Shown: piece by piece, positions 25,884 through 33,388 of the stretch | How positions within the stretch are numbered: position 1 is the first letter of the stretch | Layout of the letters: each line of letters begins with the position of its first letter | Assembly: GCF_902506495.1 (NCBI RefSeq) | Contig: NZ_LR733267.1 | Coordinates: 546,352-610,351 of the forward strand | Length of the DNA: 64,000 nt | Source: Pseudomonas sp. 8O | Lineage (GTDB): Bacteria; Pseudomonadota; Gammaproteobacteria; Pseudomonadales; Pseudomonadaceae | Reading direction: 5' to 3' | Made by a program: the position numbers and the translations under genes | The notes under the pieces: model-generated | What the model saw: only the letters and a program-made list of their open reading frames with translations | Databases searched by the model: none | Told to the model about the DNA's origin: nothing

Positions 25884-26048
25884 GAAAGGCTCCGCTAGGG
25901 GCTGCAAAAAGGCCGGCCAGACTAGCACAGAAGCCTGGCGCGACGTCACGACCCCATGCCTTGCCCATCGCAGCCAGGACTGCATGGATGCAGGAGGTAG
26001 AGCGAAGCCGGATGCCAGAGCCGACACAAACATGTCGTGGGAGGCGCT

Positions 26049-26195
26049 TCAGCGGCGACAAACAGAGCTGCGCCCACGCCGGCAGCGCTCGGAGCAGTAG
26101 CGCACCTCTTCCCAGCAGCGCGCCCACTTCTTGCGCCAGCTGAACGGCAGGCCGCAGACCACACAGGTCTTCACCGGCAGCTCACTCTTCTTCAC
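26049..26195 (-). CDS. DUF2256 small zinc-ribbon-like protein
   Basis: The protein has 48 residues from a GTG at 26195, with GGAG seven bases upstream. The start overlaps the cryptochrome stop in a GTGA. The sequence is very basic and has the DUF2256 pattern: TCVVCGLPF, WRKKWARCWEEVRYCSERCR, giving CxxC and CxxxC pairs that could bind zinc. DUF2256 genes are repeatedly found beside cryptochrome/photolyase genes. The function is unknown. It is the last gene of a four-gene coupled operon. Confidence 0.8.
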   Translation of the reverse strand: MKKSELPVKTCVVCGLPFSWRKKWARCWEEVRYCSERCRRGRSSVCRR

Positions 26196-27727
26196 AGCAT
26201 TTCTCCAGCATCGAGTTTCGCCAACAGGCGCTCGCCCCAATCCCACAGCGCCTGCTGCTTGGCCTCGGTCATGCGCGCCAGGTTGCGGTAGACCATGCCG
26301 ATACGCGGGTTGCGCTCCAGGGGCTCGCGGTGGCGCATCAGAAAATGCCAATACAGCGCGTTGAACGGGCAGGCCGACTCACCGGTGCTCTCGCTCACCT
26401 TGTAGCTGCAGCCCTGGCAATGATTGGACATGCGCTTGATGTACTGGCCGCTGGCGCAATACGGCTTGGAACCTAAGTAGCCACCGTCGGCATGCATCAC
26501 CATGCCCAGGGTGTTGGGTAGCTCGACCCAATCAAAGGCATCCATGTACACAGCGAGGTACCAGTCGCAGATATCCTTGGGTGCGATGCCCGCGAGCAAG
26601 GCGAAATTACCGGTGACCATCAGCCGCTGGATATGGTGCGCATAGGCATGCTCCAGAGTCTGGCCGATGGCCTGACGCATGCAGTTCATCCGCGTCTTGC
26701 CGGTCCAGTAGAACGCTGGCAGTACGCGTGAATTGCCGAAGCGATTGCCTTCGGCGTACTCCGGCATGCGCAGCCAGTAAATGCCGCGCACGTACTCGCG
26801 CCAGCCGATCAGTTGGCGGATGAAACCTTCGGCGGCGTTCAGCGGTACGTCGCCAGCGCGATAGGCCGCCTCGACCTCGGCGCAGAGCCGCCGCAAATCG
26901 AGCAGGCCGATATTCAATGCGGCGCTGATGCGCGAGTGAAAGAGAAAGGGTTCGCCATCGGCCATGGCGTCCTGATAGTCGCCGAAGTCGGCCAGGCCGT
27001 TGTCGAGAAAATGCTGCCAGAGGCGCTCGGCCTGCTCGGCCGTTACCGGGTAATCGAAACCCTCAAGGCTGCCGTAATGACTGGAGAAACGCTGCCCGAC
27101 CAACGCCAGCACGTCACGCGTGATGGCGTCCGGCTCGACGCGCAACGGCAAAGGCGGATGCACGCCTTTTGGCAACGACTTGCGGTTGTCGGCGTCGAAG
27201 TTCCAGGCACCGCCCTCCGGTGTGCCGTCGGGGTTGAGCAACAGCCCACTGTCACGGCGCATCTCACGGTAGAAGAACTCCATGCGCAGTTGCTTGCGCC
27301 CCTTTGCCCAGGCAGCGAAGGCTTCGCGAGTACAAAGAAAACGATTGTCCTGATGCCAGTGAATCGGCACGCCGCAGTGACGCAATGCCTGTTCCAGGCG
27401 CCAGTCGCCGCACTCGGTCAAATGCACCTCGGCCGGATCGAGCCGTTGCGTCCAGCGCAGCAGCTCGCCGGGCAGCGAACCACTGTTGTCCGGATCATCC
27501 AGGGTCACGTAGTGCACCTGCAGGCCCTGCTCACGCAAGGCTTCGGCGAAATGACGCATGGCGCTGAAGATCAGCGCGATCTTCTTCGGATGATGCGGCA
27601 CATGGCTGGCCTCTTCCATCACCTCGGCCAGCAGCACGTGATCATGGTCCGGGTCGATGTCGCCCAACGCACCAAGGCCGTGGGTGAGCTGGTCGCCCAG
27701 AATGAGAATCAGACGACGAACACTCAC
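26192..27727 (-). CDS. Iron-sulfur bacterial cryptochrome/photolyase (CryB/PhrB type)
   Basis: The protein has 511 residues from a GTG at 27727. This start puts four cysteines at 349, 437, 440 and 453, one less than the [4Fe-4S] ligands I recall for Agrobacterium PhrB (350, 438, 441, 454), which strongly supports it. The N-terminus has the photolyase-related Rossmann start (VRRLILILGDQLTHGL). The FAD-binding region has WREYVRGIYW, the lysine-rich GKTRMNCM and HHIQRLMVTGNFALLAG. PhrB repairs (6-4) photoproducts in blue light; CryB relatives are also light sensors. It overlaps both neighbours by four bases. Confidence 0.9.
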   Translation of the reverse strand: MSVRRLILILGDQLTHGLGALGDIDPDHDHVLLAEVMEEASHVPHHPKKIALIFSAMRHFAEALREQGLQVHYVTLDDPDNSGSLPGELLRWTQRLDPAEVHLTECGDWRLEQALRHCGVPIHWHQDNRFLCTREAFAAWAKGRKQLRMEFFYREMRRDSGLLLNPDGTPEGGAWNFDADNRKSLPKGVHPPLPLRVEPDAITRDVLALVGQRFSSHYGSLEGFDYPVTAEQAERLWQHFLDNGLADFGDYQDAMADGEPFLFHSRISAALNIGLLDLRRLCAEVEAAYRAGDVPLNAAEGFIRQLIGWREYVRGIYWLRMPEYAEGNRFGNSRVLPAFYWTGKTRMNCMRQAIGQTLEHAYAHHIQRLMVTGNFALLAGIAPKDICDWYLAVYMDAFDWVELPNTLGMVMHADGGYLGSKPYCASGQYIKRMSNHCQGCSYKVSESTGESACPFNALYWHFLMRHREPLERNPRIGMVYRNLARMTEAKQQALWDWGERLLAKLDAGEML

Positions 27728-29124
27728 AGCAGCACGATCTCCATGTTCGGGTGGCGGCGCAGGTGGCCGAGCAGGATGTGATAGGTGTCGAGGTTGAAGC
27801 CGCCCAGGCGCTTGGTCAGTAATGGCCGGGCATGCTCGAGGCCATCGACCGTACCGAGATGGCGCCATTGATCGAGCACGTGCCACTGGGTAAGACCGTG
27901 CTGGTCATCGCGCTCGACCAGGGCGACCGGCCCGGCCCATGGCCAGGCCTGGGTTCGCAGGCGCTCGGCGCTGGCGAGCAGCCGCGCATCGTGCACCTGG
28001 CGCGACTCCCCGCCACAGCAGGCGCCAGCACAGCGCCCAAGCTGATAGGCGAAGCAGGCACCGTCGCCCTCCTCCAGACCGAGTACACGCAGGCACAAGC
28101 GTCGCTGCCGCGCCTGCTCAAGCAGCCACTGACGCGCGTGATGTCGCGAGCGGAACAACCCGGCCTGCCTGAGCCCTGGCGTCAAAGCCTGGTGCTGGAG
28201 CAGTTCGATGCGCAGATCGCCAGGCTCGCCCGCCAGCGCCCAGGTCAACAGCTCGCGCTGCTTGCGCAGCCGACGGTTGTACAGGGGTTGCAGACGCTTG
28301 ATCTCGGCAGACTCGAACAACAGAGCCCCCAGCTCACCGGCCGTGACAGCCACCTGCACATCGCGGATCTGCTGCACCATCTGCAGACTGCGGCGGTCAC
28401 GGTGATCGTTCTGAAAGTGCGACATCACCCGGCGGCGCAGGTTGCGACTCTTGCCCACATACAGTTGCGCACCGCCGTCGCCCAGGAAGTAATAAACCCC
28501 TGGACGTTCCGGTAACTGGGCGAAACGCTCTGCGGCCAGCAACGGAGGCCGCGCTGCGCTTCGCAACTGATGCCCCAGCGTCGCCGGCGCGACCTGCTGC
28601 AGCAAATGCCGAGCCAGCGCCAGAACGGCCTCCGCATCCGGCACGGCGCGATCGCGGAAGAAACGCGTAATGCAAAAATGCGCGCAAAGTGCATCGAACC
28701 CGGCACCCGCCAGCTCCGGCAGGGCCGATCTGGACAGGCGCAGGGTGCAGAGCTGCTGCGGACGCTGCACGTTCCAGTCAGGCAGCACACGGCGCAAGAA
28801 CGCCAGACTGAATCGAAGGTTGTGGCCTACCAGCACGCGGCCGCGAATGGCAGCGGCTATCGCATGCGCCTCGCTCTCGATACGCGGCTGGCCGCGTAAT
28901 TCCAGTGGATGCAGACCACTCAGGTTGAGCAACTGCGCAGGCAACGCGACACCGGGCTCGAACAACCAGTGCAGGCGCTCCACGACACAGCCCTCAGCAT
29001 CGACCTGGATGATCGCCAGCTCCCAGATGGCATCACGTGCCGGATGAGCCCCAGTGGTCTTCACCTCCACGACCGCCAGGGCTTTACCCTGCAACGTCGC
29101 GGCCGGTGCGAAAGCTGCCGTCAC
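27724..29124 (-). CDS. Exonuclease-like domain fused to GIY-YIG nuclease/UvrC-like region
   Basis: The protein has 466 residues from a GTG at 29124. Residues about 14-170 have the DnaQ/DEDD exonuclease fold, but the catalytic residues are not the usual ones: Glu20 and Lys22 stand at the D-x-E of motif I (VEVKTTG), Ser106 at the Asp of motif II (GHNLRFS), and Asp158 at the His of motif III, while Asp163 is kept. The domain is therefore probably inactive. Residues about 205-295 form a GIY-YIG domain (GVYYFLGDGGAQLYVGKSRNLRRR, SAEIKRLQPLYN) as in UvrC and Cho, with a UvrC-like cysteine cluster (CFAYQLGRCAGAC) further on. A structure-specific repair nuclease is likely. It is coupled to cryB. Confidence 0.82.
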   Translation of the reverse strand: MTAAFAPAATLQGKALAVVEVKTTGAHPARDAIWELAIIQVDAEGCVVERLHWLFEPGVALPAQLLNLSGLHPLELRGQPRIESEAHAIAAAIRGRVLVGHNLRFSLAFLRRVLPDWNVQRPQQLCTLRLSRSALPELAGAGFDALCAHFCITRFFRDRAVPDAEAVLALARHLLQQVAPATLGHQLRSAARPPLLAAERFAQLPERPGVYYFLGDGGAQLYVGKSRNLRRRVMSHFQNDHRDRRSLQMVQQIRDVQVAVTAGELGALLFESAEIKRLQPLYNRRLRKQRELLTWALAGEPGDLRIELLQHQALTPGLRQAGLFRSRHHARQWLLEQARQRRLCLRVLGLEEGDGACFAYQLGRCAGACCGGESRQVHDARLLASAERLRTQAWPWAGPVALVERDDQHGLTQWHVLDQWRHLGTVDGLEHARPLLTKRLGGFNLDTYHILLGHLRRHPNMEIVLL

Positions 29125-29423
29125 CAGCCGGAACGAAAGGCGATGGGCACGCGCAGGCTATTGTCGGCCGATGGCATGCCGCACATCTCGTCATGTACCG
29201 AGCTGTGCACCAGAAAGAAAGGTAGCGCCGGCATTTCCTGCAGAACGTCACGCGCATGCTCAACCGAACGCAGGTTCAGCGTGCTGCCCCTGTCGGTAAG
29301 AATCGGGTGAGCGCGGCCCTCCATCCTCGCTTCGAGGAGATAAATGCCACCTTCCAGTGAGATCAGATTGAGTTCTTCGACGCGCCCGGCTTGAGCGTGA
29401 GCGGACAGATCATGCAGATTCAT
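29121..29423 (-). CDS. DUF6482-type small protein, first gene of the cryptochrome operon
   Basis: The protein has 100 residues, no membrane helix and no signal peptide. AGGAGG lies eight bases before the ATG. The sequence (VEELNLISLEGGIYLLEARMEGRAHPIL, VEHARDVLQEMPALPFFLVHSSVHDEMCG) looks like a small conserved gammaproteobacterial protein that I know as DUF6482; its function is unknown. Its stop overlaps the next start in GTGA, so it is translated together with the exonuclease-like/GIY-YIG gene. A strong promoter-like region with TGTACA repeats precedes it. Confidence 0.7.
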   Translation of the reverse strand: MNLHDLSAHAQAGRVEELNLISLEGGIYLLEARMEGRAHPILTDRGSTLNLRSVEHARDVLQEMPALPFFLVHSSVHDEMCGMPSADNSLRVPIAFRSGW

Positions 29424-29445
29424 CGGTCTTGCCTCCTACCTTCAA

Positions 29446-29482
29446 TTGTACAAGAACTTATACAAAACTAATTCTTGTACAA
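29446..29482 (-). promoter_or_regulatory. Operator/promoter with TGTACA repeats (possible LitR-type light-responsive site)
   Basis: TTGTACAAGAA at 29446-29456 and TTCTTGTACAA at 29472-29482 form a perfect 11-bp inverted repeat, with TATACA (29459-29464) between. Read on the minus strand, TTGTTG and TATAAG are spaced 17 bases and could be the -35 and -10 of the operon promoter, overlapped by the repeats. TGTACA-type repeats are the kind of site bound by LitR/CarH MerR regulators, which often control cryptochrome genes. Confidence 0.5.
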
Positions 29483-29502
29483 CAAAGAAAAAGCTCAAGC
29501 CC

Positions 29503-29537
29503 AAAAAGCAAAACGCCCGTCGCGTTCGGACGGGCGG
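29503..29537 (-). terminator. Terminator of the YqhA-family gene
   Basis: On the minus strand CCGCCCGTCCG...CGACGGGCG is followed by TTTTGCTTTTT. It begins 29 bases after the stop of the gene at 29566 and separates it from the cryptochrome operon promoter. Confidence 0.8.
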
Positions 29538-29565
29538 TTGTGAAGCGGCTTCAGATTAGTCCAGG

Positions 29566-30057
29566 TCAGTCGTGCTTGGTGACCTTGTCCAGATAGCCCA
29601 TGGCGAAGGCCGAGCCAACGAACGTCAGGTGAATGATCACGTACCATTGCAGGTACTTAAGATCGTAGTTCTTCGCATCCATGAACACCTTGAGCAAGTG
29701 GATGGACGAAATGGCCACGATGGACGCCGCCACTTTCATCTTCAGCGAGCTGGAGTCCATCTTGCCGAGCCAGCTGAGCTTCTCGGTACCTTCGTGAATG
29801 TCCAGGCGTGAAACGAAGTTCTCGTAGCCGGACAGCATCACCATGACCAGCAGCCCACCGACCAGCGCCATGTCGATCAGCGACAGGAGCTTCAGGATCA
29901 CGTCGGCTTCGGTGAGCGAAAAGATCTGCGGCAGGATGTGATAAAGCTCCTGAAAGAACTTGACCGACAATGCCAGCACGGCAAGAGAAAGACCGAAGTA
30001 GATCGGCGCCAGCAACCAGCGCGATGCGTACATGGCGTTTTCGATGAAGCGTTCCAT
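29566..30057 (-). CDS. YqhA family inner-membrane protein (TIGR00645)
   Basis: The protein has 163 residues from the ATG at 30057, chosen because MERFIENAMYASRWLLAPIY is the conserved family start; the open frame upstream is not protein-like. Three to four helices are predicted (LLAPIYFGLSLAVLALSVKFF, LLSLIDMALVGGLLVMVMLSGYENF, AASIVAISSIHLLKVFM, YVIIHLTFVGSAFAMGYL). The family is widespread (E. coli YqhA) and of unknown function. In P. aeruginosa the same gene lies between fklB and the LonB-type protease. Confidence 0.88.
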   Translation of the reverse strand: MERFIENAMYASRWLLAPIYFGLSLAVLALSVKFFQELYHILPQIFSLTEADVILKLLSLIDMALVGGLLVMVMLSGYENFVSRLDIHEGTEKLSWLGKMDSSSLKMKVAASIVAISSIHLLKVFMDAKNYDLKYLQWYVIIHLTFVGSAFAMGYLDKVTKHD

Positions 30058-30196
30058 GGAGAGCTCACTGAAGGATGGAAAATCGCGGCGAGTATACCCA
30101 TCGCACTGCACCAACAGAAGGTGCCCCTGGTACTGTGGATAACCCCAGCCCAGCAGTAATGTCAGGATTGCCCGAAAGCGCCTTGCTTCAGGCGTT

Positions 30197-30550
30197 TCAG
30201 CTTTGTCCATCGGTTTCGGGGTGACGCTGGAATGGCCCGGAGGGGTTGTGGCGTTCGCCGTTGACACGACGTAGTTCGGCCTGCAGATGCAGACACCAGA
30301 TCGGCGGTTCGCAGCATTCTATGTAGCCTTGCAGGGCCAGGCTCTCGGCAATCGCCGTAAGCGCGTCCTCAGCGACAGAAGGTCCATAGAACGGGCCCTG
30401 CGCCTTGATAGCCGAGGGCTGTGCGCCTGACATACCGGCAGCGCAAAGCAGTGTCCAACGTCCGTTGTCTCCTGCCAGTGGCTTGATCGCGCACTCGATG
30501 CGGGTGACCAGGCCCAGGCATTGGCGGGTGAGGCAGAGGCTACGCGGCAT
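30197..30550 (-). CDS. Hypothetical protein (PA4575-like)
   Basis: The protein has 117 residues from the ATG at 30550, with GAGG nine bases upstream. It has no signal peptide or membrane helix. I see several cysteines (CLTRQCLGLVTRIECAIKPL, YIECCEPPIWCLHL) and a C-terminal polar tail. No family is recognised with certainty; position between YqhA and LonB matches a hypothetical gene of P. aeruginosa. Confidence 0.55.
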   Translation of the reverse strand: MPRSLCLTRQCLGLVTRIECAIKPLAGDNGRWTLLCAAGMSGAQPSAIKAQGPFYGPSVAEDALTAIAESLALQGYIECCEPPIWCLHLQAELRRVNGERHNPSGPFQRHPETDGQS

Positions 30551-30715
30551 GGCGGCGACCCTCGCGGAATCCAGGTTCCAGCCTACACCCCGAGTGGCCG
30601 AACTGTGAAGGCCAAAGTTATCCACGCAATCTGTGGATAACTCTGTGCATGAGACGTGAGCAAGAACGCCTGCGCGCCTGTCCCGGGCAATCCGGGACAA
30701 TCGTGCAAGATATGA

Positions 30716-33205
30716 TCAGCTCGACGCGCTTTCGCCGTCGCTTTTCTTGCGGCGTGGTGCCTTGGCCGGTTTCGCCGCGGCCGCCTCAGCTTCCGCTTTC
30801 GCCTTGTCCGCGTCAGCCGGTTTGATCTCTTCCTCCAGCCCGATCTCGGCGATATCGCGCAAACGTTCGACCACACGGGCGTTGACGCTGCCTTTGGGGA
30901 AGCGCCCCTTTTCGTCCGGGTGGCCAGCCGCCTCGCCGACCAGCAGGCTCAGCGCCTCATCGACATGGCGCACGGCATAGACGTTGAACTGCCCCGCACG
31001 CACCGCCTGCAGCACACGGTCATCGAGCATCAGGTTGGCGACGTTGGAGTGCGGAATGATCACCCCCTGCTCGCCGGTCAGGCCCCGTGCCTCACAGAGA
31101 CGGAAGAAGCCTTCGATCTTCTCGTTGACACCGCCGACGGCCTGTACCTCGCCGAACTGGTTGATCGAACCGGTGATGGCGAAGCACTGCTTGAGCGGGG
31201 TGCGCGACAGCGCCGAGATCAGCGTGCAGACCTCGCCGAGCGAGGCGCTATCGCCGTCGACGTAACCGTAGGACTGTTCCAGGGCAATACTGGCGGAAAT
31301 CTCCAGCGGGAATTCCTGGGCATAGCGGCTGCCGAGAAAGCCAGTGAGGATCATCACGCCCTTGGAGTGGATCGGCTGGCCAAGGCTGACTTCACGTTCG
31401 ATGTCGACGATGCCGCTGCCGCCCGGATAGACGGTGGCGGAAATCCGCGCCGGCACACCGAAGGCCGAGTCGCCCACTTCCAGCACGGTCAGGCCGTTGC
31501 ACTTGCCGACGGCGGCGCCGCAAGTGTCGATGAGGATGATGCCGGCCAGCATGTCGTCGATGATCCGCGCCGAAACGCGCCCGGTGCGCGTGGCCTTGGC
31601 CTTGAGCGCGCGCTCGATATGACCTACGTCGGTGATGCTTTCCCCGGCGAGCTGGCGAATGAAGTCGGCCTCGCTGACCAGCTGGAACAGGTCGCCGATG
31701 CGCGCTGACAGACGCCCCTGGTGCTCGGCCAGACGCGCGCTGTGGGTAGCCAGGCGCGCCACCGCAGCGCCGGTCAAGGGCGCCATGCCCTCTTCCGAGG
31801 TGCGCGTTTTCATCAGTTGCGCGAATTGCTCCAGGCTTTCTTCGGCGAGCGGAATGTCTTCGTCGAAGTCGACCAGTACGCGAAACATCTCCTGAAAGTC
31901 CGGATCGGCATCCTGCAGCGCGTAGTAGAGCTGACGCGAGCCAATGATGATGACTTTCAGCTGCAGCGCAATGACCTGCGGGTTGAGTGTGACGGTCGCA
32001 ATACGGCCGAGATCCCCCAGCGGTGATTCCATCTTCAATTGGCGCGAATGCAGAGCGCGCTTGAGCGCTTCCCAGACGAAAGGCTCACTGAGCAGTTTCT
32101 CCGCCTCGACCACCAGGTAACCGCCGTTGGCGCGGTGCAACGCCCCGGGGCGCAGCTGGCGGTAACTGGTATACAGCGCGCCCTGATCGGAGCTGTATTC
32201 GATGCGGCCGAACAGGTTGTCGTAGGTCGGGTGCGACTCGAACACCACTGGTGCACCGCCGTTGGCGTGATGACCGACCACCAGGCTCGGGCAGTACATT
32301 TCCTCCAGCAGTTTGCGCAGTTGCGGATCGGCCTTGTCGACCTCCACCAGTTGCTCGACGGCGGTTTTCAGCAGGTTGACCTGCATGGCCTGCAGATAGG
32401 CGCAGACACCTGCGTTTTCCGCGTACTTCTCCGACAATGGGGCCAGCAGGGGTTGCAGGGCAACGGTGATGGTCTCTTCATTGAGTTGACGCAGCAGGTT
32501 GCTCGACTCACGCTTCCACTGCGGCAGGCTGGCCAGCTCTTCGTTCAGGCGCTCCTCCAGCGCGGCGATATCAGCGTGGAAGCGCTCGCGCTCGGCCTCC
32601 GGCAACTGAGCGAACTCGGCTTCGTCCAGCGCCTTGCCCTCGGCCATTGGGGTAAAGGCGATATTGGTGCTGTCGCGGTACAGGGCCACGCCCTTCTCCA
32701 GCGACAGCTTCTCGATAATGTCCAGCGCCTGGTCGTAGCGCTTGTTGAAGCTGCGATCGATGGCGCTCTTCTTCTGCTGGTAGGTCGGCGTTTCGAATAC
32801 CGCCGGGAAGGTGGCCAACAGATTGTCGATCAACTGGTTGATATCGGCGATGAAAGCACTCGCGGTGCCGGATGGCAGCTCCAGTGCACGTGGTTCGCGC
32901 GGCTCATCGAAATGGTTGACGTAGACCCGGTCGGCCGGCGTTTCCATGCGCTTGGCTTCAGCCTTGAGGTAGCGCTGCACGAAGGAGAAGCGTCCAGTAC
33001 CGGGCTCACCCATGACGAACACGTTGTAGCCTGGACGCGGCATGGCCACGCCGAACTGCAGGGCCTCGACCGCGCGGGCCTGACCCAGTACGCCGCGGAA
33101 AGGTTCGAGATCATCGGTACTGCTGAAGTTGAACTGCTCGGGGGCGAAGGGGCGGGTCAGTGAGTCGGGGGCAAGGCGCAAAGCATCGAGGCTACGCTTG
33201 GACAT
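30716..33205 (-). CDS. LonB-like ATP-dependent protease (AAA_32/Lon_C)
   Basis: The protein has 829 residues, the PA4576/YcbZ type. The C-terminal Lon protease domain has Ser653 (GDSASLGE) and Lys696 (NEKIEGFF) with the usual 43-residue spacing. The ATPase part is unusual: the P-loop reads GEPGTGRF at 66-73, with Arg in place of Lys and Phe in place of Ser/Thr, and the Walker B-like strand is YLVVEAEKL. ATP use may therefore be weak or different. The C-terminus is a Lys/Ala/Glu-rich tail (about 790-829). It should be a cytoplasmic protease, distinct from the Lon at 2298. Confidence 0.88.
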   Translation of the reverse strand: MSKRSLDALRLAPDSLTRPFAPEQFNFSSTDDLEPFRGVLGQARAVEALQFGVAMPRPGYNVFVMGEPGTGRFSFVQRYLKAEAKRMETPADRVYVNHFDEPREPRALELPSGTASAFIADINQLIDNLLATFPAVFETPTYQQKKSAIDRSFNKRYDQALDIIEKLSLEKGVALYRDSTNIAFTPMAEGKALDEAEFAQLPEAERERFHADIAALEERLNEELASLPQWKRESSNLLRQLNEETITVALQPLLAPLSEKYAENAGVCAYLQAMQVNLLKTAVEQLVEVDKADPQLRKLLEEMYCPSLVVGHHANGGAPVVFESHPTYDNLFGRIEYSSDQGALYTSYRQLRPGALHRANGGYLVVEAEKLLSEPFVWEALKRALHSRQLKMESPLGDLGRIATVTLNPQVIALQLKVIIIGSRQLYYALQDADPDFQEMFRVLVDFDEDIPLAEESLEQFAQLMKTRTSEEGMAPLTGAAVARLATHSARLAEHQGRLSARIGDLFQLVSEADFIRQLAGESITDVGHIERALKAKATRTGRVSARIIDDMLAGIILIDTCGAAVGKCNGLTVLEVGDSAFGVPARISATVYPGGSGIVDIEREVSLGQPIHSKGVMILTGFLGSRYAQEFPLEISASIALEQSYGYVDGDSASLGEVCTLISALSRTPLKQCFAITGSINQFGEVQAVGGVNEKIEGFFRLCEARGLTGEQGVIIPHSNVANLMLDDRVLQAVRAGQFNVYAVRHVDEALSLLVGEAAGHPDEKGRFPKGSVNARVVERLRDIAEIGLEEEIKPADADKAKAEAEAAAAKPAKAPRRKKSDGESASS

Positions 33206-33388
33206 TGGCGATCCTTATAGCGGGCGGAAGTTTCCGCAAAACATGGGGTGATTCTGGGCCTGTGGCGCGAAAGGGATCAAGGCTTGATTCATGGCAATAC
33301 GCTAAATCGGGTCTGCAATAAGCTTTCACGGGTTCCTCTGCAAAGCCTGTGGCCACGACGGGTAGCAACACAATCGAGAGCCTTGCCT

